A stretch of 64,000 bases of DNA from contig OX393568.1 of assembly GCA_947652115.1 (NCBI GenBank), positions 2,923,460-2,987,459 of the forward strand. Reading direction: 5' to 3'. The notes under the pieces were generated by a model, which saw nothing but the letters and a program-made list of their open reading frames with translations, was not told the DNA's origin and ran no database searches. Each line of letters opens with the position of its first letter. Positions within the stretch are counted from its first letter, which is position 1. The translations under genes and the position numbers were made by a program. This document shows, piece by piece, positions 24,576 to 35,753 of the stretch. This DNA comes from Blastomussa wellsi. Lineage: Eukaryota; Cnidaria; Anthozoa; Scleractinia; Plerogyridae.

Positions 24576-27328
24576 GGCGTAGCGAAACTGGTTACAGGAG
24601 CCACAACTTCAACCAAAACAGCTTGATCGGCTTAGCACAAAACTCAGCTGAGCTCTCTTGATATTAATCCACTGTGCATTATGAAACAGAAAACCTCTAT
24701 GCTTGCTTAATTGAAAGCGACGAACGATTGACACGCGTCAAAGTTGACAATTTGGTGGTCGCATTCAAGCATACATTAACATTAAAAGAGCGGAACTTTT
24801 TAATTCAATTTCGTCACTAAAAAGGTTTATTTTCAAGGCATGTAGCTTGACTCTTGATCGTTAGCTTATTGTCGTTAATGAAAAGCACTGCCCACCAAGT
24901 AAACGTAAAGGAATAAATTTAACTCTCATCAATTTTAATGCAGAGGTAAATTGGCTTAGGCATGAAGCTCACGAGCAAATGACAGTTTCTTTAATCAGCT
25001 GCTACGAAAAACAGCAAGAGTTTTTCAAAATGTTAATTACCTTGCTCTTGCGGAGATCAAAGTTTGGTGAAAGTTTGTATCCTAGGCAAACAGAGCGCAA
25101 GATTAGAAATCAATGAATATTCTATTTGACATGGGGCCATTTACTTTGACAGGTACAATTAATGACTTTTGGGCACTCGCGAAGAAAAGTGTAAACAAAG
25201 AAACAGGTGAAAACCATTTCAGTGCATACATTTGCACGTTCTCGTGACAAATCACGCAAATTAATTTGTAAACATTCAAAGCGTGATTTGCCTTATCGGT
25301 TTTTTGGGAGAAATGAAATTTCAAGCCCTCCCCATTCGGATTCCTCATATATGGATGGACCCCAGAATTAATATTCTTGACACTAACAGCACAACAGTAT
25401 TTGTTAGATATCTTTACAGATAGAAGGATGGTTTCTACGATTCCGTCAAAAGGCATAATTTCCGGTCGCTTTCAAATCTATAAAAACTCGCGTACATACT
25501 TTAGAATTGGCCGACTTGAAGATTTAACACTGACCTAAAAGGTTATGTTCTTATAGAGGTGATGAAAGAGAATTTTCTCCACTGGCTGCAGTTTATAGCA
25601 ATTGCAAGGAGTACAATCAATAAAATGACAGATGCAACGATTTTATCGCATCGGATTGAGTTCGTGTATTCTGAATCGCGTGAAAAATAGCACGATGATT
25701 TACGATCGATACCTTCGACGTGCTATCTGCAACAGGGTATGAAGCATAATTTATTCGTTTCCCTATTACAGTACATGAAAAGCCTTTTATTCGCCATTTT
25801 GTTAACCGTTTTATCACAGATTAATTTTTCACTAATTGAAGCGAAAAATATTATTTCCACAGATAAAGGCCGATAAAGAAATTAATTTTTTTGCCGTTTC
25901 ATCCATATAACCAAAGAGGCCTCAAGGAGAATTCTTTCTTTCGACGTGAATGATTTAAACATCCGGTTATATCAGAGATTGTGCAAATATATTTTCTACT
26001 TCTACTACGTTACCACTGATTTGTTTTTGACATTTGTTAAATTAATTTTCCGGCATCTCTGCTCAGTTTTTCTTCTCAGTTTGCAACCTCGTTCCCAGGG
26101 TCTCTCTCTCGCCGCCCCCTGGAAATTTTCGTTTCTCTAAGCCGGCAGGGCCTTGGCACGAAAAACGAAGGGCTCTGGAGACATACGATTTCCAGTAAGA
26201 GATTCTAGGACTTCCGGACTTCATGTATATAGCATTGATGTTTCTACATGTTGTGTGTTGTAATAAGGCGGCCGGCGAACATTTTGACTTCCGTTTAAGA
26301 TTTCTTTGTTCTCAACAGCCAATAATTTTGTTTTAATCGTATGTCCGCAGAGCCCTTCGTTTCTCGTGCTAAGGCTCCGCCGGCTAAGAGAAACGAAAAG
26401 GGCTATGGGGACGAGAATGGGAAACACTCTAAGAGGTCACCAAAACAACGCCAGCCAAAGTTTCATGAACTGAGCCAACCTCGTTCCCAGGGTCCTCTCC
26501 TTCCCGTCCCCTTGGGGACGAGAATGTGAAGCGCGCTACAGGAGACGGGAAGAAGAGGACCGTGGTAACGAGGTTGGAACTGAGTGACTTTGTCCCTTAA
26601 TTTATCAGTTTATCTAATTAAATTTCACCAGGTTCCCACATTTCACTCGGGAATCACGGTTTGTGCATCTCAGAAAAATTAAGCCTAAAATTTTCAAATT
26701 TCTCATTTGTAACCTAACCCGTCTCAATCTTCACCAACCTTAACCATTCTTGTTTCAATTGTTTACTTTGGGTAACAATTTCCTTCGTATTGGTGGTAGC
26801 AAAATCTCTTCTGAACATGATAGATGACTACTGCAGTTTGTAAGGTAGCGGTCATTACTGGGGGGCGGGGGTAGGAACGGTAAATTTTGGGAGAGGGCTG
26901 TGATTTTTATGTCGCCCACTTTTGGGGTGGGGGATTTTCGGAGTCCGCGTTTAGGGGAAAGTTACAATATTTTGGGTTCACATGTTAAGAAATGGGGGAC
27001 TGGGGCAAGGTTTTTGGGCTGTTAACCTATGAGTAGGCTCGATTACCAGCCACTGACTCGAGAGAGCGGCGGACCCGAGAGAGCGGCGGAAATCGAGCCT
27101 AACCTATGAGGGACTAAAATTTTTGGGTAATCGCCTTTCAAATAACAGTGGTCCTCCCTTGTGAGAATTTTGCAATTTTCCACCCTTGAAATTTCACTTC
27201 TAAAAATGCCGGACATAGTAATGAGACTACATGAGGCATTTAATGCCAAATACGAGAGGGACTAAGGTGTGATTGTCTGGTTTGTGTGGTTACCAAGGAA
27301 ACGAGTTCGCTCGGAAGCTTTTTCCAAT
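24576..27328. other. Intergenic region between receptor B and the FAM47E-like gene (divergent)
   Basis: No exon was recognised. The part above 24575 should hold the receptor B promoter, and the part below 27329 that of the FAM47E-like gene. Foldback copies occupy 26088-26577, and 26850-27120 is rich in GGGG and GAGAGAGCGGCGGA direct repeats. Short open frames here start with non-ATG codons or lie in repeats. Confidence 0.5.
26088..26577. repeat. Foldback family X, copy 2, with a nested CTCGTTCCCAGGGTC hairpin
   Basis: 26130-26430 matches the element at 12290-12562, including ACTTCCGGACTTCATGTATA and GCGGCCGGCGAACATTTTGA. At both 26089 and 26478 the word CAACCTCGTTCCCAGGGTC occurs, and AACGAGGTTGG at 26567-26577 closes a hairpin over the second. 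A smaller element thus seems to lie beside or within the larger one. Confidence 0.7.
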
Positions 27329-30300
27329 ATGGCGCACAAGTATGACCTTCTTCTTGTGCAGACCAAAACAGACAGCAAAAAGAGACTTAAACCATGGTAT
27401 GTAACCTTATGTTCGTCAGAATCTACTCATAAACGTGCAAGCCTTTGTTCCATCAAGGAAAAATTCAGTTTCGATGGAATCTTTAACCGTTCAAGCCGCC
27501 TTGATTTCTTGCAGGCGAAGAACAAATGTCGAGTGATCATTTATAAGTCTTACTGTTGTTATGTGATCCGAACACACAATAGGCGGTTTATATATTGAAT
27601 ATGCAGTCCTTTTTGTTTCTGAAAAATGGAGTTTAATTTGGTGAGTGTCGATTTTTGGGCTTGCTGCCACTCGCTCATCCTCGGCTGCATGATTCATGCA
27701 AGTACTCAGAAGAAAAAGTGATTCTTTGCAGTGTTCATTTTTAATCGTATTACTTACTGCTTCGTCAACCAGGTATAAAGAAAGGCTGGAGACAAAATAT
27801 ATAAAGCCAAGAAAGCTTAGAGGCAATTCAGAAACACTGATTGGTTCAGCTTGGACATTTTTGGAGAAAGGAAGCGATGATTTCAGAGATGGGCTTCCCC
27901 CTGAAACTAATTACAATTATGCCAAAAAGGTGAGAGGTGCAAAGCTTATCAGATTTACTCAAGTGCTTAGTTGTGTTTTTCTATACTGAACTGAATGAAT
28001 GCATTTTACATTTAAAAATTGGATGTTGATAACATTATAGGTTATAAAAACCCGACATAGCTAATTGAACTGTTCGGTATTCAAACTCAATCGACCTTAA
28101 TCAAGTGATTGAGTTCGATAATCAAAAACAATTGAACCAAAAAAATTGCATGAGAGAGTTAAATTGCGTTCAATTTTTGAACTAATTGAACCCAATCGAA
28201 CGCACTTGCGATAGCCGAATCCATCTATGATTGCATCTGACTGTGAATCCAAAGTCAACCGTTCCAGCCCCAAGTCGAACACAGTTGAACATAATCGAAC
28301 TAACTAAACTCCAGCGTTCGATTGCTCGATGTTTTTTTGTGAGAGTTTGATTGTATTTGATTGCCAAACCCAATCGAACCCAATCATGTGATTGATGTTC
28401 GATTGGTTTCGATTAATCAAATGTTCAATTTGTTTTCATTAGTTATGTCAGGTAAAAACAACAACATTCTGGGGTATAAGATACAATTCCTGGAATTCAG
28501 ACTTCTCTGTTGCAATCCCACTAATTTTATCTTGTCTTCTTTACAGACTGATACTGGTTTAGGGCCAAACATTACAGGGTCTGATGAAAGCATTAATGTT
28601 CCCACCAAACGTAAAAGTAGGTTTACAAAGGATGAAGCTTGTTTTTCAAGGTGAGGGCACATTGTTTATCAGTTACAATTGGTACAAAAATGTCATGTCA
28701 TTACTTAATTGTGGTGTATTTTTGACTGGTAAAAGAGGTCTAGCATCAAACACCAACATTGTTGTCAAAGTGATGTGTTCTTTAGAACTGAGAAGACTTG
28801 TTACTCACAGCACCTCTCTGATCTTTCCAGACTGCCCCAAGGGGGTGGAGGTTGTAGAGAGAAAATATTTGTACCACACTGAGGGGAAGTAGCAAAAAAC
28901 TGTCCAATGGCCAGTTAATTTTTCCCCAAGGAGGGGAAAGTTTTTGAGAGAGATTTTTAAAACTGTATTTTCCCCTTACAGGTCACTGCCCCTTCAACAA
29001 CAGAGACGAGGCCGTGTGGAAGACATAGAGTTCAACTTGACACAGCACCCCTTGGCTCTCTTCCCTCACTTGGAGGAATCTCTTCCCCCAGATGTAAGTC
29101 TACTCATACTGAAGGTCACCCCAGACCCTTTCCTGTGAACAAATTTGTTTGCAACAATTTTGGGAGGGTTAGTGTAGTAGCTCTGGTAAGCTTGTAATTC
29201 TACTGGTAGCAGTTGCTGTTGTTTTAGGGGCTAGGAGCATTGTTCCTGTTGTCAGTTGGTTTTCATGCAGATTAGCGAGCCATTCATTCGAGACCTTACG
29301 AGAGCTGCTACACTCACCCACTGAAAATAAAGTAATGATCATTATTTTTTCATTTCATGATCAAGGTATTTGAGGATGTTGTTGAGATTCTTGACCCAGA
29401 GATGAATATCGACAGTGAAACTGAAGATGACGGATTGCAGGTAAAAGTGGTGATAACATTAACATCTCAATGAAAAACATTATAATACATGTAATAAAGT
29501 CCCATATATTTGTTTTTCATTTTCCAGGAAAGTGAGGAGGATACTGAAGAAGATAAACAAGTTTATGTTCAAGATGACGCTCAGGTAATAATTTTAATTA
29601 CCAGTACTTCGTTGCAAATTACTGTAGGGTTCAATGCTATATTGCCAATAAATACACAACAAATAAATACATTGCAAATTATAACATAGTGCGCGCGCTG
29701 GCCCAATCTAATTCCTATGGAGCCATCATGAACAAAATCTTTATATACGCACGGCCGTGCTCAATAAAATGACGTGTGCAATTGCATTTGAAGCAGCTGA
29801 AGAATTGTGTCTTCGCGAGGCCCGTTTCTTTAGTTTTGACCAATTTTATGGTCAGGTAAGTCAATGTTGATCAACATTTTCTTCATTCGAACAAATTAGA
29901 GCCGTATCTTAAAACTCTAAACTCGCTTTTTAGCTTTGATTTCATCGATCATTTCAATTCGCCGTCCGATTTCGTCGCTGTTTTTTGTTTAGTTTTCTTT
30001 GTAAAACCATATTCATCGCGTGTATTGTCAATTTATCAATGAAATAATTCAACCAAATTCAAAGCTAACCTTTGAACCGTTTAGAAATAAAATAGAAAAC
30101 TTGTAAAATTAATGCTGTCGCTAAATCAACTGAATCAATCCCGGCCGGCGATGAAAACAAAATTCGCTGTGGCTATATGCCCGGCTGCCGGGCATATAGC
30201 CACAGCGAACAAAATTTTCAACACGTGGTCGCTTGTTGTTGTTCCTGTCGAGTTCTTCGTAAATATTGCTTTTTTTTACTGCGTTCATTGTCAACCCATC

Positions 30301-33300
30301 AATCAAAGTCGTACAAAAAAAGTCTAAGCTATTTTCTTAAACCTCTATAAAACTCTAAACGGATGTCTAAATACCAACGCTTTCAACGCGACCAATAAAT
30401 TTTTTTCAATGCGTGGTCTGTTGCTGTTGTTGTTTTCAATCCTTTCACTGTTATTTTTTTCAAACCACTAATCAACTATGTTATAAAAGAATTGGTTCAT
30501 GCTTTTAGCTGTGCGTATATTGAGTTATGGTGCACTTGGGAAGTTTGGAGAGCACTCAAGAAGCTAGAGTTGCTCTCGGCTGTCGCCTCGAGCAACTCTT
30601 ACGCTTCTCTCGTGCTCTCCAAACTTCCCGCGTGCACCATAACTCGATATACGCACGCTAAGCATGAACCAATTCTTAATTATTAGTTATGTATTACTGT
30701 CAGTAAATAAATACTGGTCAACAATTTTCACAAGGTGACAGTGTTTTGTTCCCTTTTTGCAGTCTGTTAAAAGTGGAGATTCAGGAAAGGTCAGGTGAGG
30801 TTGTGCAAACTAATATTAAATTGTGTGGTATAAATTTCACATGCTTAACATATTTCATCACAGACTGTAAACAAATCTTTGTCACCTGGGTTGCATACAT
30901 GAGCAAACAAATCTCGGTGATTGGACATGACCTCCTGCTCTTCTGCATATACTTCAAGGAATTTGTCTGGCCTGGGGCCCTTCTCCTCATGATCACCAAC
31001 CTTGTTGAGGTTGTGAGCCATGGTTCTTTTATATGCTGTATTTTAGGCATCAAGAGATTAGCTGAGCAATTAACTGACCACCTGGCTGACTGATACATGT
31101 ATGCTACAGAGCTTGAAATTAACATGTTTTTGTTTGACGTTATGACAGCAATTCTGAGTCTTACAAGGACCAGGCTAAACTAACATATAAATGGCTTCCT
31201 AAACAAGAAGAGGTGCAAAAAGAAGAAAGCAAGCGAGCCAGTCGACGCAAGGCAGAGTCTCCAACATCGGTAAGGACTAATAAATCTAATCTTGTACATT
31301 GTTCCCTGGAAGCACTGATTATCAACTACATGTGACTAAGACTTCATTAATTTAGTTTGCCTTGCCTCGTGTGATTATGTTTAAACAATAAATATTGGTT
31401 TATTCCCTTGCCTGTGGTAGTTTCATGATATTCTTACATACACCTGTAGCTGTCTTCCTCACCCCTCACCCAGTGCTCAAAATTAGAATTTCCAGGTTGT
31501 CCTTATGGCCAACTGCTGGACATTCTCAGGCAACCAGCCCTTTATTTTGCCTAAAAACTGGTTGCCCGAAAAAGTTTCAGTTGTCTAGGGCAATCGCTAA
31601 TTTTGAGCACTGCTGATCACCTTGCACATCAAGACGTTTGTAATTGAGTACTTTGTATTTGTAAGTACCGGTATGTTCCTCTTATTTACAGGATGCAAGA
31701 ATACAAGAAGTAACAAAGGAGTTTTGTGAGTGGGTAGCAGGTTTGGTAAGTGTTGCAAGTTGAACATTTTCAGTACCTTTTTTTCTTTCAAAAATGTTCA
31801 AGACAGTTAATCAACAAGTTTAGTGTCCTAACTTGTTATTCTGTTTTTACCCTATCAAGGGTGGGCAAAGCAACAACATAGAGGAATCAACAGTAATGAG
31901 CTTATTTGCAAGTGGATACGAGACGAAGGTAAGTGCTTTCATACATGGACAGTACATGTATGTGTTGTACGTGTGTACATACTCAGAGGGCCAATAACTA
32001 AAATCAGCCAATCAGGGTGCTCCATTGCCAGTCCAATATTTTCTCAATATTGGGCTGGGAATTGTCCCGAGTGATCCCACATGTAATTCATTCATTGAAA
32101 TGACTTACAAAGAAAATGAACAAAAGTTATAACTTTGTCGCGGAAGCCATTTTGGCTGGTAAACATTCCTTCATGTGAGACTCGCATACCGTAACATTGC
32201 AGGTGGAGATTGTACAGCACAGGAAATTATCTTGAAAATTACTGTACCTCACATCCCTTTCTCCAAACACACACACCACTACCATTTCAGTGTTGTCAAT
32301 GTTGTCATGTGCCTCAAACAAACCCTGGGAGAGAAGGATAAAAATATTTTCAAGTGCTCCCAAGAAGTCTGTGATTTTGTGTCAACTACAGTGCAGCTTT
32401 TGTCCAGGATTGCAGAGAGCAAGTGATTTTGCATCTTCAGGGAATTAGGCTAGGATCGTAGCAGAAGGTTGTCAGTTTGTTGCAATTGAGAGTACAGTCT
32501 GTATAGTAGTTTTGATTAACTCCCAAGAGTCTTCAGTAGTCCAGTGGTTACAGCATCACGGTTTAATGTCTTTGTTGATTAAATTCATCCAATGAGTGCC
32601 TTTTTCTTATTACAGCCTGCATTGTCAGTACCTATCCATGTTGTTGAGCTGACAAATGTTCCACCTGAATTAAGAATGAACACAGGATCACCATTACCAA
32701 AAGCAAGTGATACCAGACAAGTACCAGAAGCTGACAAAGATAAGGTGGGAAACAGAGTTTAGCTAAACCAGGCACTCACAAATACATTAAAAATATTAAA
32801 TGGGCACAGTCACCATTTGGCAGTGTATAAAATTGCCTTCAAATCAAAGGAAACCTTGAAATAGTAGTTTACTAAAGTAGAAAAACACCAAAGGTGGACC
32901 AATAAACTAGGAAGAATCAAGATGGCTTTGAATGAGAAGAGTGAAAAGGAGTGTAAATGCCAAATTTGAAAAATTTAGGCTAAACTTGTCAAACTGTGTC
33001 ATCAGTGATCCAGCTTCTTCTTCAATCATCAAACTAAGATTTTATTTTGTGGACCAGACAAAAAGTGCTGTGTTTCCAAGGTGCCAAATTAACTGGGTTT
33101 CTTTTGAGAACGCTTTCTAATGCCTTGGGTAACTAAAAATGGTCAACAGTATTGCCCATCTAACAGATAAGATGGATGAGCGTTAATTATAAGTACTTTT
33201 CCGTGTACATGATCACGTTAAATGATGGTCTTGTCATGTGATTACTAAAATCTTGAGCATTTTTTAATGCTGTCAGGTTCGTACGAGACTTAAAAATCCT

Positions 33301-35361
33301 TGAAACCCTTGAATTTCAGAATCTGATTTCAAGGCCTTGAAAGTACTTGAAATTGGTTTTTCATCCTTGAAAGTCCTTGATTTTCAAATGAAAACAAGTG
33401 AAGCCAATGTTTGTAAAACAGAATATACTGTAAGCTTCTTGGATTGCTAACAAAATGCATAAAATATTCATTCCCAGTGCTCTCTCATTTCTCTTGTGCA
33501 GAGCTCGACACTAACGGTAGCCAACTAGCCACAGACTAGTAGAAATTTAGTTTTGGCTTGTAGGTTTTCGATTTCCACTAGCCACTTTGGCTAGTAAACA
33601 AAATGAAATTGGCTGAAGAAGTTTCCATCTTTCCTCAAGCAAGACAAACAGTTTTCTCGGAAACAAGGTCAGAATTTCATTTCATTTCATTCACCGTGCC
33701 ATGTGCCACAAATGTTATTGTTTTATAATTGGAACTGGATTATGGATTATTATGAACTCAAGAGAATTGCCTGCATTGAGGTTTCAAGTCTTGCTAGCAA
33801 TCCTGCTGTAAATGGACCTAGCCAACATCAACACTGGTCTAGTAAATTTTTTTGGGGCTACATGTAGCAGCATCTAACTTGTCACTAGCCTACTGGCTAG
33901 TAAGTTGAAAAGTTAGTGTCTAGCCCTGTTGTGTATGTACATCGAGTCAAAAGGAGGTCCTTGAAATTTCAAATTAGCCCAGGATCCTGGAAAGTCTTTG
34001 AAAAGTCCTTCAATTTTAGGCCTGAATAAATGTACGAACCCTGTTAACTCAACTGTAAATATTATTGAATATATTTTAGGCTAAAGCCAAGTATACTCCA
34101 AGCTGGGTGAAGATAAAGTATGGTGCATGGTACCTCAGTCCCAGAACATGGAAAGCACGGCCATCTGATGTGCCATTAGAGGATCCTAAAGCACAGCAAG
34201 ACAAAACATTGTCTGAATCCAAGAAGAAAAGCGAGAAACTGGTAAGATGCACTGTCATGCAATAACTTGTCTGAATGTTTTATGTTTTGAGTGTGACTTT
34301 ATGCATCTGTACTTGTACATGGCAGGGATCCATATTCGCAGTTGTCCAGTCACCGGTACCCAAGACAACTAAAAAGTCATGTGGACAGCCAAAGCAATTC
34401 ATAAAGTTGTCCACTGAATGAGTCAAGTAAAATGGAGTCTTTTCATATGGGCAAAGCTATTGTCCAGAGAAAAGTGTTTGTAGAGGTCCGCTGTTCCCTT
34501 CATCTTTAAATCATCGAAATCTAAGAAACTTTGTAATGGTTATTGGGCATATAAACTGCAGTGCTTTTTAAGGATTTCCTTCCCTGAGAAAAACTGTAAT
34601 TTAACACAAATGTAAAATTATGATCATTTTACTGTGATGATATCAATGGCTTCACATTTGATACCATGTTTGACCCTGCTGTGCTTCAATTTAGTGTTGT
34701 ACAGTTGAAACATCTTTAGGTATTCCTATGAAGTCTTAGGAAACCTTCATGAGAACGATCAAAGAGAAATTATATCATATCTCCGTACACCCATACATTC
34801 TATATTTAAAACAGTGAGATCTGATAAGACAAAACAAGACACTTTTGGGTGAGACACTGTACTCTCCCACAGTGCCTCTCTCCAACCAGGTGTTTAAATG
34901 GGTACTGGCAAATTTAATGCTGGGGGTAGCCCTGGGGGGGGGGGGGGGTGGGGGTTGAAATATTCTAACACAGAATCTACCTTCAAACTTTGGTAACACA
35001 AAGTTTTTAGGACATTTCAGATAAACATGTTAGTGGTTGATCCCTGTAAAATTGACTGCCCTTTTGTAAGGTAGTTGGCAATTCACTAACTCCCACTCAC
35101 CATGTAGATTTATGATGACATCATTGACAGAAGTTTTTTGGTTCACAGGATAGTGTACTCTCTACCATGCATGGAGCAAAAGCATTCAAAGATTTCATTG
35201 ACAAGAAAAACACTAGAGTACCAGAATTCCTTGAAGTGGTGTCAGAGCAACAAGAACAACCCAACAAAACCGAACCAGAGGAAACACCACAAGAGAGAAA
35301 AAAATCACGCGCCATTAGTACTACAACTACACAATTTGGCTCGAATAATTATGTATTCTGA
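27329..35361 (+). CDS. FAM47E-like: FAM47E-like protein
   Basis: Thirteen exons: 27329-27396, 27773-27929, 28547-28650, 28982-29093, 29366-29440, 29528-29584, 30763-30794, 31149-31269, 31692-31745, 31860-31928, 32616-32744, 34080-34241 and 35149-35361. They close in frame to 450 residues. Similarity to remembered human FAM47E lies in four blocks: the N-terminal WYKERL and DDFRDGLPP; THPLAL-type LTQHPLALFPHLEES; VxEILDPEM; and a C-terminal WVKIKYGAWYL plus HGAKAFKDFI. An acidic stretch in exons 5-6 and a basic linker lie between. No enzyme motif is visible. The human protein has been linked to PRMT5 and chromatin; whether that holds here is unknown. The start is the first ATG in the open frame, since the frame upstream opens only with GTG. 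AATAAA at 35580-35585 is a good polyadenylation signal. Exon 7 is only 32 nt. Confidence 0.85.
28046..28440. repeat. AATCGAAC-rich element in intron 2 of the FAM47E-like gene
   Basis: Variants of CAATCGAAC and its complement GTTCGATTG recur more than fifteen times in 390 bp on both strands. This gives many possible short hairpins. No coding potential. Confidence 0.6.
30163..30209. repeat. Perfect 22-bp-arm palindrome
   Basis: The arms start TTCGCTGTGGCTATATGC and are exactly complementary with a 3-base CTG loop. It sits in intron 6 of the FAM47E-like gene, between AT-rich blocks that also repeat words with 29880-30060. Confidence 0.9.
30493..30676. repeat. Foldback element
   Basis: GCTGTGCGTATATTGAGTTA faces TAACTCGATATACGCACGC, and GAGAGCACTCAAGAAGC faces the sequence before CGTGCTCTCC. 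Arms of about 75 bp surround a short loop. Located in intron 6 of the FAM47E-like gene. Confidence 0.8.
31468..31613. repeat. Foldback element
   Basis: CAGTGCTCAAAATTAGAA at the left and GCTAATTTTGAGCACTGC at the right are near-complements. The interior repeats GGTTG(T/C)CC-like words. It lies in intron 8 of the FAM47E-like gene. Confidence 0.7.
33287..34045. repeat. CCTTGAAA-rich foldback with a nested second foldback
   Basis: The outer arms are CAGGTTCGTACGAGACTT and a right end reading AATGTACGAACCCTG, and the outer part repeats CCTTGAAA about ten times. Inside, 33500-33925 is a separate element: GCTCGACACTAACGGTAGCC at its left pairs with AGTTAGTGTCTAGCCC at its right, and ACTAGCC-like words recur within. 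One element has landed in another, in intron 11 of the FAM47E-like gene. Confidence 0.65.
34840..34935 (+). mobile_element. SINE fragment (5'- and 3'-truncated)
   Basis: CAGTGCCTCTCTCCAACCAGG and the following AAATGGGTACTGGCAAAT match the middle of the SINE copies at 45058, 46460 and 51568. The tRNA-like head is missing. It ends in a G run. Confidence 0.7.
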
Positions 35362-35753
35362 GAACATTTTAGCATTAAAACAGTACCACAACACTGAAAC
35401 CATCAACAAGCAACAGAAACAAGTACAGTAGAATTGATTAAGATAGATGCCATAGGAATATATTTTCAAGTCATTTTATTCTTTTCAAGCAATACTTTTG
35501 AAATTGCCAGATGTAAATACATTTTGTAAATGTTGTATAGTACAATATTTATTGTATATTAAAAATTATTCCCGACAACAATAAAATTATTCAATATATG
35601 CACTCAAATCCTTTTTCTTTGTGTTGCAAAGAGAAGTTGGAACATTGTATTGAAAAGATACATTTTTTATCCGACTTCATGAAGGAACATTAGGGAGCCG
35701 AGTGCATAACATTTACTCACGATATGAACTGAACTCCTTGTAATGAAGATTCT
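35362..35753. other. Intergenic space between convergent FAM47E-like and NFXL1 genes
   Basis: Only 392 bp separate the stop codons. AATAAA at 35580-35585 (plus) serves the FAM47E-like gene; on the minus strand AATAAA at 35554-35549 could serve NFXL1, so the two 3' ends may overlap slightly. Confidence 0.6.
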
